Shown here: positions 37,360-48,024 of the stretch, piece after piece
Numbering within the stretch: position 1 is the first letter of the stretch
Layout: every line of letters begins with the position of its first letter
DNA from: Aptenodytes patagonicus
Lineage: Eukaryota; Chordata; Aves; Sphenisciformes; Spheniscidae
Length of the DNA stretch: 64,000 nucleotides
Direction: 5' to 3'
NCBI RefSeq assembly: GCF_965638725.1
Contig: NC_134952.1
Span: forward strand, 58,692,065 to 58,756,064
Translations under genes and position numbers: made by a program
The notes under the pieces: model-generated
What the model was told of the DNA's origin: nothing
Seen by the model: the letters and a program-made list of their open reading frames with translations, nothing else
Database searches by the model: none

Positions 37360-40300
37360 GTGAGTGCATCTCTTTCTCTTAGATACATTAATAGGGTTTT
37401 TTAATAACAATTAAATACTCTGAAATGGAGTCTTAATATTGATGTAAACTAAGTTCTTTTAGTAAGAAACTTAGTTTGCTTAGAAAATGAAATTTCCTCA
37501 ATGGAGAAGTATCTGTATTTTGGCATAAAGACGAAAAATAATTCTTTTTAAAGATACTACTTTTTAGCAGCACAAAAAGAACCTTAAGATTCAAAAAAAT
37601 GTGTCGGATCTTTGTTTCATGTCTAGCAGTATAGTGTCAATGAGTTATAAAGTGCAGCTCTTCCAGTTTGAAGTAAACTAAGAAATACCTATTATTGTTA
37701 AGTTTGATTTCAAGAGCACCATATACTGTTAGCCTTCATCACTGCCAAGGCGCGCTGCTGGCTTATGTTTAGCTTATGCTCACCAGGATGTCCAGGGTCT
37801 TTTCAGCAGAGCTGCTACCTGGCCAGGTAGTCAGTCCCTAGCCTGTACCATTACAGGGGTTTAGTCCATCCTACAGCCCGTTCTCTAGCCTGTGGAGGCC
37901 CCTGTGAGTGGCAGCCCTTTCTTGGAGTTTATTGACTGCTCCGCTCGACTCAGTGTCATCCTTGATGTGAGTGTATTCCATCTCCCCCTCCAAGTCATTG
38001 GTAAAGATAATTAAATAGGATAGGCCTCAGCATAGACCCCTAAAGAGCTCCACTTCTAACTGACCTTCAGGTAGAGTGTGAACCATGAACCACTACTACC
38101 TTTTGAGTTGGTATTTCAGCCCATTTATCACATAGCAGTTTACTCATCTGGCAGTTCATCCATCTAGACTTGCCTTCCTCACTCCTCTCAGGAGGTTAAA
38201 CTCCACTATTTCATGATCGCTACATCCATGGTTGCCAGTGATTACTGTGCCTCCAACTCAGTTCATCCCTGCTGGTGAGTAGCCGATCTGGGGAAGCATA
38301 TCCTTGTGTTAGTGCATCTAGCACTAGCACAAAGAAATTGTCCCTGACATCCTCCAGAAACCTCTGGTTCTAATCTCTTCTTGGAACTGCTGGGAAACTT
38401 GATTTCCATTTGCATGGCTGCAAAGTGAGTAAACTGAATAAGAAAATAGTTTAAAAGTTTTACAACCTTTAAGTACAGATAATAAGAAATAGAGGACAAG
38501 GATGAGAACATGAAAAAAATAAGTGATTTTTTTTTTTTAAGGTGTTGTTTGGTTAGACTAAAGTTTTTTGATGTCGCATGCTAAAAAGCACTAATAATAT
38601 AATGCATTTCTGAAAAATAAATGTGCTCAAAATCTGTTTGGTGTAATCTTCTGGTTTTATTACCAGCACTTAGTAGAGATGATGTATATAAATTGATCAC
38701 AGCTTTGCTTCTCGTGAGTTACGCAGCCACCCTAATCTTATGCCAATAATAAGGAATAAAAATATGCTATACTGGATAACTGTTAATTCTGTTATATATA
38801 AGAATTAGTTTCCTAATTCTGCTATTGCAAAAGTAATACAAAATACCTGAGCTTCTAAGATTATCAAAGAACGTATTAAAAGCTGGAGTTACCACCTTTG
38901 GCTGGAATTTCTTTGCTTAAAGTGTATGAAAAGGTACCCTGGATTTTGTTTCTCTTTCTGTAGAGACATTAATTGCATAAATTTATCTGACAGGTTAGCC
39001 AGTGGACCAGACTCTGTGAGATCAGCATACCGCTGGCTGTTGAAGGATTTTTGACGGCATCTCCTGAGCACTGTCAGACTATTCCTCCTGACATTTTACA
39101 GCTTGAAAGGAAGCTTGGAGAACCTGTCCGAGTACATAATGATGACAAAATTCGACGGCAAAAACTTCAACAACAGAAGGCAGGTGCCAAGGATGCAGTG
39201 CCTGTACTTGGTAAAGAAGCAACAGAGGAAGGAAAACCAGTGGAAATGCATGAACATCCACTCCCAAGTTTGGAACTGAGCATAGCTTTCTCCAAGCTAC
39301 TTGTCCAGGAAGTGTCAGATGCAGTCAACAGGGAGGCCCCTCGCATCAGGAGAACAAAAACCTCTGACCTCCCGCTTTTGGACCACGTTTTTGCAGAAGG
39401 GTTGTATTTTACCTTGGCAGATATAGTGCTTCTGCCATGCATCCATCAGTTCTTGGTAAGATAACAAATTCTGCAAATATTAAGTACTGTATTTGTATTT
39501 TTTTTTAGGAACTGGAAAGTTGTAAAATGTGTTAATTTAAAATATATTGTGGCGTTTGCAATGTGAACTTAACCTGAAACAGAAGATTTGTCTTTGTTTT
39601 TGTACAAACAAAAAACAGGGATTGGTGAGATCACCAAAACTACTTTTAAATACATAGCATAGCAATACTTAGTAAACACTGTTAACTGTTAAAATATTAC
39701 GCTGAAATATTTTGGCACCAAGTTGCCCAAAAAATTCCTTCATGAAAATACTTAAAATGGACACTTAAAGTACGTTCTAATATGCATAAAGCAAAAGTAG
39801 GTAACGGTGAACCTATTTTCTTGCTTGAATTTAGTGTACTAGATTTACGACCATGACTCAATGGATATTTACTAAAATGAGACCATTTTACCTGTGAGGA
39901 ATTTTTTGAGATTTGGAATTTTGATTCCATCATAAATTGCAAATTTTAAAAGGAGGGAGGGTTGAGAATTGTGTAATAATTTTAAAATACTATAAGGGAT
40001 GTCCACCATGAGAGATTTAAAATGGACACGTAAAGTACATTGTAATATGCATAGAAAAAAAGTAAGTAAGCATGAACCTATTTTAATTTTGGTTTCAGTG
40101 TACTGGGGGGCAAGGCAAAATGAATTCCTACCCAGTTTGTTATACTTTTACTACATGGATATTATATGAATTGGAATTCTTTTCAGCAAATACTTGAAAC
40201 TTCATGTAACTTTATCTCGACATGGACATATATGCCTAAAAGAAAACAAATACCTTCTAGGAAAGTAAGAATGCCTTTTAGGGAGGCAGTGAATGGAGAG

Positions 40301-43300
40301 AGATTCAGGGACTATGGTAGCTTTTCAGAGGTGTAAATCCTTGACTTTCCTTACACATTCTAGAGCTGAAGAGGTACTCCTGTATTGACTAGGGGAAGAC
40401 TTCCAAAAGCTCATTTGTTTATGCTACTGGTATGTAAATTCTTGAGATTCTCTTGAGAATTCTTTTTTTGTATACAAATATTTCATTTTAAAATACGGTG
40501 CGCTATGACTTCTGATTTGCTTATTTCTCCTCCTAATAGGTTAGTTATTCTTCACCTCTGCTGTTGTTTTCTTCTAGTTCCTAGGAATGACTTCTTTGTT
40601 TGGGAGGAAACATTCCTGTGTAGCCAACCCAGCTTTAGTCTCTCTCAAATGGGTGCATTTTATCAAGCCCTCCCACAAAATAAGCCAGTTTCATTGCACA
40701 TCTGTAGATAAAGATGGGTGTCTAGGACAGCATAGTACCTACATATCAGCACAGCTTTTATTCTTCTGTGCAGTTTTGTTTTTACAAAACTTAGTCTGTA
40801 TTCTTTAAGTGAGGACTGACCACTGTGACCCTGCTCAGAAATGAGGTGGTGTGTCTAGGAAGCCAGCTTCTTTGGGAAGTGCTTCAGCCCCTGAAACTTC
40901 AGTAATCTGTAGTTTTGTCATTCATAGTATTGTTGCTACTAAACTGTTTTCCACAGTTTGTGGAAGGTCCTTTGTTTACTGCAGTGAAAGTTCCTTGCAA
41001 AAGGTTACGTTGCTAGAAGCTCTTGGAGTGAAGCTTATAACTGAAAAGTTATGATTCTCCTTGCAGTCTTATGAGATTGGCTGCTTAATCTTTTTTTTCC
41101 TAATAGAATCTTGTGTTACCTGTATGGTCCAATAACATACTGATAGAAAGCCCACACTTTCCTTTAGGGGAGTTGTATGTTTTCCTATCAGATTGTGTAA
41201 GTATTTTGGAAAGGCCAAGAGTGTGGTCTATTCAAAGATGCCTTTGTCCCTCTTCTCCTTTGCAGTCAACCTAGCACGTTCCCAATACTGGACAAACACC
41301 AGTGGGCTGCTTTCAATTGTCTTCATCCTTGTCTTTTTCCTTCACATCCAGAGGTTTTCACAGCACAATGAGAAAAAACAGCAGTGCATGCTAGCAAAGT
41401 AATATTGACACTGTATACTGGGTATATGCAAAATTTCATTCTGAGTATAGGACTATTTAATGTTGTGATGTGTTTAGAGATCTCAAAAGGTCTCCCAGTC
41501 TGTATATGGAGGAATTTGGAACCTTCAAAGAGTTTCACCAAGATAAAACAGGAAAAGCGCTGACACAGCTGGCAGTCAGGGCACCACACGGAATGTGGAA
41601 AACTAGGGAATAAATCTTTGCTCCCCGACATGGAATGTCACTGTAGAAACACTGCTGCAAGTGGCAAAGCTGATTTTAGAAGTTCCTGCAGTCCAGGATG
41701 CAGTTTGCCAGGATATTGGTTGTGTCAACTTGGCTGTGATTTGAATTGGTAAAATATTCATGCCTCTGTACCTTAAGATCAGTGATCTGTTAAAAGCTTA
41801 TCTTGCCCCTCTTGTAGGGAGAGCCTTAGTCACTTGGTTATTGAATCTTTTGTGGTGGATCTCTCACTTTGTACAAAGTTTATCTGGGCCTGAGAAGGAG
41901 ATTCCTTGTGTGTGTGCTGGTTGTCTTTTTTTATAGCTCTTACCTAGTAAGTGCCAGTGTCTTACAATGTTGTACATTGTAAGTACGTTGTACAAATATC
42001 TTTACATCTGGATTAGGAAAATATATCAAAATATGTTTTGAGCCTAATAAAGCCATGCAATTTGATTTTTATTTACTTTTTTTTAACCCCGCCCCAACCC
42101 CCTTTTTCTCCTTCTACCCTTTTCTCACCTTTGGAAAGAGGTAGGGCTTAGTAGTGCAAGTGACTTGAGCTCAGCTTCAAAACCAATTTTACAGTGGGAA
42201 AAATTTTTGTGGCAAGACTCTGTGAGAGTCGTGCTTAGCACAATCTGTGTACTTAGTTTTATGAGGATGTATACACAGAAAAGAATTAAGGAAACAACAA
42301 CTGTGTCTTTATTTCCCATGACAATAAAATGATACAACGAGGTTGCCTACTACCAGTATTCCTGCAGTTACTCTATGAGATTGATAGCTAAGCTGGTGTC
42401 TGTTGCCAGGAAGAGCTCTGAGTGAAGTTGGTGTTTGCATTTTGATTTTGCAAGTTGTTTTGCCAAATTTGCCTTATGGTGTTGGAAAACAAATGGAATT
42501 CCTGGAGAAGATGCTGTCAGTCAGATTCAGAGAAACAATCTCTAAAATCAAGATAATTACTAATGAACATTAATATGTGACAAATGTCCAATTTACAACT
42601 TCTTTAAGGAAGATCATCATCCTCAGTGGATTTCTGTATGATGAGAGCAATATGGGAGTCCAGAAGTAGGTTAATATGGCTACCTTTGAATTAAAATGAT
42701 GAGTTATTTTACGGAAATTGTTATGAATTCATCTCTGCTTTGTTTTTGTTTTGCAAATCACATAATTGGGGATTAACAGCAACTTCTGTATGGATGATAC
42801 TAAATGAAAGTACTAAGATGAAATGCTTTCCTACTATTTTAAAGACTTTAATGTATTTCAGTTGTCTTTATTTTTCCAAGGCCTTTTTAAATAAGAAGAG
42901 CATAACTTTTTACAGTAATATTTGATTTACTGGTGCTAGGCATGAGAAGATTCGTGGATCAGATGCTTTAATTGATTTCAGCAATCCAGTTGAAATTGTT
43001 CTGTAGATGTACCATGAGCAGCTGAGAATGCTGTATTTATTTGCTTTTCATGTGTGACCCTTGAGCCCTGGTGGTCTGCAGCTTACGAACGATATATTGT
43101 ATAATACATTTTTGTTAGCTCGCACCAAGGATTGTCCTAAAAAACTGACTTTCAGTTTCATTTTTATGTAAATTATAAGAGCTCTGAGATAATGTTGCTT
43201 TATTTCTGTTCTCTGGTGAATGATCAGTTTTCTAAGCAATTACACCCTGATTCCTACAGTTATCATCCAAATTTAATAACTTGCATCTGAAAGCTTCTTG

Positions 43301-46231
43301 CAGGCAGTGGGTTGAAACTGCTCTTGTTGATGGAAGTGCCAGAGTTTAATTCTGTATTAAAATGTTATTTATCACTTACATAACTGGACTTCCTGGATTG
43401 TGTTTAAAAAAAATCATTATAGTTGCACTTCCACTTTGCTTTAGGGTGTGAATAATAATGAAGTCTTCAGTGGGTACGTGTCTGGAAAGTATCATACAAT
43501 AAATATGAGGAGACCTGACTAGCTGATTGTAATTGTAATTACCAAAAGTAAGATAATGAAGCTGAAGAGTTGTTTTTCATTACCTCATTCCATTTCTGTT
43601 ATCTTTCTGAGGTTAGCTTTGTTATGCTTTCTATTAGTTGTAACTGTTTAAAATTAATAGAAGAATAACAAAAGCTCCGTTCTCCGTCTGGGAGAAACCA
43701 CTATTCACTTTTAAAAATACAATTTAGAACACTTGATAACAAGTGTAACAGTGCCTCTTAGAATTGCTTTCCAAAATACTTATTCCTTAACTGAATTCAT
43801 GTGTTTCTGCCTGTGTTACTATTAGGATATTGAATTAGATACTAAAAATTACACAGTTCATCCTCCTTTTGCTCTTTTAGCTATTACTAATTACTTGTGA
43901 TTACCCTAAGAACATTATAAACACAGAGTGCAAGAAAGCTGCTTGAAATTTTGTGTCATGTCAAGTGTTCTTTACCAACTCCTATTTCCACACTGAGGAC
44001 AGATATGTGGAGGAGCACTGGTTTTTGCATGGCCTTTTCTGCCTTTTCCTATAATCTTGATTTTTAATTTTCTGCTTAAAGCAGGCAGAGCATCACAGAA
44101 TAGTTGAGGCTGGAATAGTTGAGGTTGGAGGGCGCCTCTGGAGATCATCTTATCTAACCCCCCCTGCTCAGTTGCCCAGGATCGTGTCCAGTCAGGTTTT
44201 GAGTGTCTCTAAGGATGGAGACTTCACAACCTCTCCTGTAAGAGGATGATCTTCACTGTTCTAAAACATTTGGGAACCTGAACAAAAATTACTTCAGTTC
44301 ACCAAATGCATCCTTCTTAAAATTAGCTGGTCTTCATGTAAAAATGTGATTTGGGTATCTTTTTTGTAATATGTGCATTGTATTCTTACTTAAGAATTTT
44401 TTTTTTTTACACTTAAAATTCTAATTTCTATTGAAGGCAACTTCATCTCACCATCATATATACTTAATTCAGAAAAGCAATATACTAGTTACTATTTTTG
44501 TATAAAAATACGAAGTTAAGATGGTAAAAAAGTTTGAGTAAATATATGATTTTAAAAAAAAAGTTTTGAATTCGGTGCTAGTAAAAAAAAAAGTCACAGA
44601 TGTAGTGCAAAGACTTCAGTAAAGACCAGGGACAACGTATGCCTGTGCTTGTTTTGCTGTTACCACATAGTCAAAGGTATTTCAGACTTGCAGTTGCCAG
44701 CAAAACAACTGTCAGTGGATGAGCTTTTAAGGGCTGCAGGGTACCTGTGGGAAGGAAGAACATTCAGGTACCATAATGTCTTGCTTAGAGTTCAGTATTC
44801 ATTGCAAATTACTGTTGTGGGTTTTTTGTTTTTGTGATTACCAACCAAAATGAATCATTCCCTTGTTAGGAAATAGCAGATAAGTAAGAATATTATTTAA
44901 ATTGTGTTCTCCTGTTACTGACTGAAATTAGGATTAAAATTGGTCATGTAAACCTTTTCATCCTACTAAGTAAATGGGAATTGCAGATAAAGTCTAAATG
45001 GTCTACTGGCAATTCCACCTGCTGGCCTGAGCTCTTAACTAGCTAGCTTTTTGCATTAGCATCATGCTATGAGTAAGCACGCTTGGCATAGAGCCGAGCT
45101 CACTTCTGCAGTTCTTGCCTTCTTGTGGCTTGTAGGAAAACATTTACAGTAGCAAGTAACATTTCCATTTTATTTTTCTAGGTTTCGAGCAAAAAACAAG
45201 GCAAAAATCTGGTAAATTTGCCTCTGATATCCAATTGGTATCAAAGAGTTCAAAAAGTACCTGGAGTAAAGAAAGCTGCTGGCAAATGCAATATGGAGCT
45301 TCTCCAGTTTCCAGAGTTGATGTCTGCTCCAGAGGAAGAGCTACAAGATCTTTCTTCAGTTCCTCATGAATTGGAAGAGGATAATGAAGACAGTCATTTT
45401 ATAGGTGGTCCAAGGCCAACTATGACTAAGTTAATGGTAATTTAAGCTTTTTAATGAGTTAATTTTAACAGCAATATTCTGCTCCATTTGGAATAGGTGA
45501 AATTTATTAGAATTGCAGAAGCGAAGTCTGACGGCCTTGAACGGTTTAATACATTTTGCCCGTCTTTTGTCTGATATGCATTGACTTAGAAGTGATTTTA
45601 CTTTTTTGTTCTGCTATGATACTTGATCAATGGAGGAATTGAGCAAAGATGGGACTGCTGGAAGCCCTATCAATAATTCTGAATAATCAAAGTAACTTTT
45701 TGTTTGAATTGCAATGTTGTATTCCTCTTTTAAAGATAGTTGTATAAAGGATGGCAAAAACCGTTGCTTTTATGTTTGGCTTCATTATTCTATCGTTTCT
45801 GTTGGTTTTTTTGCTATTTGATTAGAGCTTTGAACATCTGGGAACCCTAATGAGTTTTGTTAAAGAAAACTCTCCATCATGTTCCAGAGCTCTCAATATT
45901 TTTTGCATAGAGGCTGACAGCATTTCCTAAAGAAAATTAACAGGGCTTTCTTGTGAAAATGAGAGAAATACGTAATTTGAATCCCATATAATGTAGAGTC
46001 AGCTGCCTGTTTAGTTTCAGTTAGCCTGAAAGTGTTGCACGGTTTGATCTGACACCATTAAATTCAGTGGGAATTTTGCTACCAACTTCAGTGGGTAAAG
46101 GATCAGGGTCTTATTTTTTTTCTGCCCTTTCACATAGGAAAATGGTATTGAAGCAAAGTTTTCTCCTCATCCATGCCCCAACTGGACCCTCGACTGGACC
46201 AATCTACCGTCTGCAGTCAGTCCTGGAGAAG
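36949..46231 (+). CDS. GSTCD: GSTCD, glutathione S-transferase C-terminal domain containing (partial: first four coding exons)
   Basis: The coding join is 36949-37359, 38994-39455, 45182-45436 and 46138-46231, then open to the right. The phases are 0, 0, 0 and 1, giving 407 complete codons of a protein of about 630 residues in vertebrates. It begins MKDSVAEEHLYLGFSHQ. The first exon is thioredoxin-fold-like (FLLSYCDCKLFKIFLV; LPVVVQSCCLPAVV; FCRAGLSVVLRHIIQ). The second holds the start of the GST C-terminal helical domain (VSQWTRLCEISIPLAVEGFL), a variable charged linker and EGLYFTLADIVLLPCIHQFL. The third continues it (ISNWYQRVQKVPGVKKAAGK) and ends in GGPRPTMTKLM. The fourth has FSPHPCPNWTLDWTNLPSAV. 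The C-terminal methyltransferase-like part was not found before 64000. The protein is probably cytosolic and its biochemical activity is not established. All junctions are GT-AG. Confidence 0.95.
37360..38993 (+). other. GSTCD: GSTCD intron 2
   Basis: About 1.6 kb, of which roughly 0.63 kb (37748-38380) is a degraded antisense CR1. The remainder is plain AT-rich intron. Confidence 0.85.
37748..38380 (-). mobile_element. Old CR1 LINE ORF2 fragment with internal deletion, antisense to GSTCD
   Basis: On plus, CTGGCTTATGTTTAGC and the following ~400 bases match the reverse complement of the CR1 RT C-terminal half as I remember it. About 38150-38380 instead resembles the reverse complement of the endonuclease C-terminal region (coding for an SDHE-type motif and the conserved DLVLTN-like segment, degraded). 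The RT core between them is missing. The CR1 3' UTR and tail are also absent, so this is an internal piece of an old copy. Confidence 0.75.
38994..39455 (+). CDS. GSTCD: GSTCD exon 3 (154 codons)
   Basis: The acceptor ATCTGACAG ends at 38993. Residues 138-291 run from VSQWTRLCE to PCIHQFL. The conserved EPVRVHNDDK block is followed by a charged linker that is shorter and diverged compared with the human sequence as I remember it. RTKTSDLPLLDHVFAEGLYF then leads into a GST C-terminal-domain helix. The donor GTAAG is at 39456. Confidence 0.95.
39736..40185 (+). repeat. Imperfect direct duplication, ~265 bp period
   Basis: Collinear matching blocks occur in both halves. AATGGACAC is at 39756 and 40021, followed by (T/G)TAAAGTAC and AATATGCATA. 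GAACCTATTTT is at 39809 and 40074, AGTGTACT at 39833 and 40097, and ATGGATATT at 39861 and 40155. The spacing is constant at 264-265 bp until an indel of about 30 bp near the end. Confidence 0.75.
41961..41983 (+). repeat. Perfect 9-bp inverted repeat
   Basis: CTTACAATG and CATTGTAAG flank a 5-base spacer. It could form a small hairpin in the GSTCD pre-mRNA. No function is implied. Confidence 0.8.
44092..44265 (-). mobile_element. CR1 LINE 3'-end fragment, antisense to GSTCD
   Basis: On plus it starts CATCACAGAATAGTTGAGGC and continues through diverged forms of the GGTTGGAGGG, ATCATC and TCTAACCCCCC blocks into the CR1 3' UTR. GGAATAGTTGAGG-type sequence appears twice near the start, a short local duplication. 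The copy is old. Confidence 0.8.
45182..45436 (+). CDS. GSTCD: GSTCD exon 4 (85 codons)
   Basis: The acceptor TTTTTCTAG ends at 45181. Residues 292-376 run from VSSKKQGKNLVNLPLISNWY to GGPRPTMTKLM, with an acidic stretch (ELEEDNED) in between. The donor GTAATT is at 45437. It joins exon 3 in phase 0 and exon 5 in phase 0. Confidence 0.94.
45437..46137 (+). other. GSTCD: GSTCD intron 4
   Basis: A 0.7 kb AT-rich intron with a pyrimidine-rich acceptor region. Nothing else is recognised. Confidence 0.85.
46138..46231 (+). CDS. GSTCD: GSTCD exon 5 (31 codons plus one base)
   Basis: The acceptor TTTCACATAG ends at 46137. It encodes ENGIEAKFSPHPCPNWTLDW then TNLPSAVSPGE and leaves one base for the next codon (phase 1). 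The donor GTAAGG is at 46232. This segment directly precedes the methyltransferase-like domain in the family. Confidence 0.93.
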
Positions 46232-47942
46232 GTAAGGGTTTTCATGTATGTGTGTATGTATTTAACAGTGCCTTCTTCTGGTGAAGCTACTTAACTGTTT
46301 CATAGGAAAATATGACACTTTTCAATGTATTTCAGAGCTCTCTAAAACAGGTAAGCAGTTTTAAATCTGTTTTAAAATTCAGCCTGTTTGGGACACGTGG
46401 TGAGATGACTTCCCTCAGGTCATCAACAGCTGATGACCAAACCGGGAATAAAAGTTTGATCTTGATTCCTGAACCCTCACTGTTTCCCACTTTTCTGAAC
46501 TTTTCTTCATATCTAGAACAGTAAATTCTGACTACATGATGTTAATATAATTGACATGAACGTTGTATGTGGACTGTGTCTCCCAAAGCAGCAGCAGATG
46601 ATTTTATTCTGATGAAAATAATACTCATTAGCAAAGTTTGGTAGCTACATATGAGTGAGTCTTCCCTTTTGTGGCAGTGTTCCCTGCCCTGTAGGGGTTG
46701 TTTGCTTTGCTGGATTGCAGGGCAGTCTGTTGTCTAGTGGCTGTAGACAGAGAGAAAACTGATTTGTCACAATGTTTGTTGTTTTCGTTGATGTTGTGAA
46801 TATTGAATACCTCTTCCACCACAGTAGAGTTTCATCTAAAAGGTCTTATACACACTGCCAGATAGCAAGAAGTTAGTGGATGGTAGAAAAAAATATTTGT
46901 GTTCTTTTGTGTAAATAAGATAACTTAGATACTGGAGTCAGTCTAGCCTCAGTGGCATAGAACTTCTGATTTAAAGAATACAGAAATATACATGCAACAT
47001 ATAGATGCTCTTCAATGACCAATATGTGAAATTCCTCACAGAATATGTTAGGAATCACTGAAGAGCTATAGGCATTTACACAAAATACTTTCTTCTTTTT
47101 TTTTAATATCTAACTGTGTGAATACAAGCATGTATTCCCATCTACGATATACAGGCTATAAAAAGAAGATCAAATTTGAAGTTGGTTTCCTCTGTTTTGG
47201 GTCTGTGTGTAGTTCACAAAGCCATGACAAAACCCTCATGTGTACTATAAGTAGTTTTGTAGTTTTATATATAGTATCCATCCTTCTAACATGAACTGTT
47301 TTCCCCTGGTTTTGTCGTGAGAGAACTCTTTACTGGGAAGTTGCACACCCAGCTTTAATTATTGACCCTTTCTTACCTTTAGCATGGAAGAAAAAAAACC
47401 TCGAAATTTGGATTTGCATCTGTCAACATTACATCATGCTTCTTCAGACTTTATGTGGATGTTTTGGATATTCTTCTTATGTTAAAATTGCTTTGTAGGC
47501 TGACTGCTGAAATGCTCAGGGAGGATTATATATGTTAAATTTCTGTGACAAGTTCCAGTATTTTGTTGGAAGTGAATAAACAGTTTTGTTAATTTCCAAT
47601 GCTCAGGTTTTTGGCTGTAAGTTTTAGTTCATACTTTTGTCAAGATACCTCTTTTCTTCTATTTGAAAGAAAATTTTGAAAAAGATGCGTAATGTACAAA
47701 AACACATAATGAATGTATATTTGGAAATTTTGTGCTGGAAGGAGTCTCTTGGACTTGGTTTGACTGGGAGAAAAATCAACTCCTGCTGCTTCCTGCCTGC
47801 ATGTGTGCTTGCTCTCTCTTTTTTCACATTTGCTGAAATAGATACTAATGACATCAATATCTGAAATCGGTTTTCAGTTCAATTTTTGGGAAGATTTGCT
47901 AGCTCAACAAGCGCTGAGAGAGAGTAGTACTTTCTTACTGTT

Positions 47943-48024
47943 AAGTAAGCTTTCTTTCTAAAAAGAAAGAAGTAAGCTTTCTTTCTAAAGCTTAGAAAAC
48001 AAGCTTTTTTCTAAGCTTGTTTTC
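47943..48024 (+). repeat. Cluster of direct and inverted repeats
   Basis: AAGTAAGCTTTCTTTCTA occurs at 47943-47960 and again at 47970-47987 (18 of 18 bases). Directly after it, GAAAACAAGCTT (47995-48006) and AAGCTTGTTTTC (48013-48024) form a perfect 12-bp hairpin with a 6-base loop. AAGCTTAGAAAA (47988-47999) can pair instead with TTTTCTAAGCTT (48007-48018). Five AAGCTT sites fall within about 80 bp. Confidence 0.9.

Larger units (their letters stand above)
39456..45181 (+). other. GSTCD: GSTCD intron 3
   Basis: About 5.7 kb. Contains a diverged direct duplication with a ~265 bp period (about 39736-40185), a 9-bp-arm palindrome at 41961-41983, and a CR1 3' fragment at 44092-44265. No additional exon is needed, because exons 3 and 4 join in phase 0 with continuous similarity. 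Confidence 0.8.

Noticed and set aside
37073-37388. Minus-strand frames opposite GSTCD exon 2
   Set aside because: Shadows of a well-supported plus-strand coding exon.
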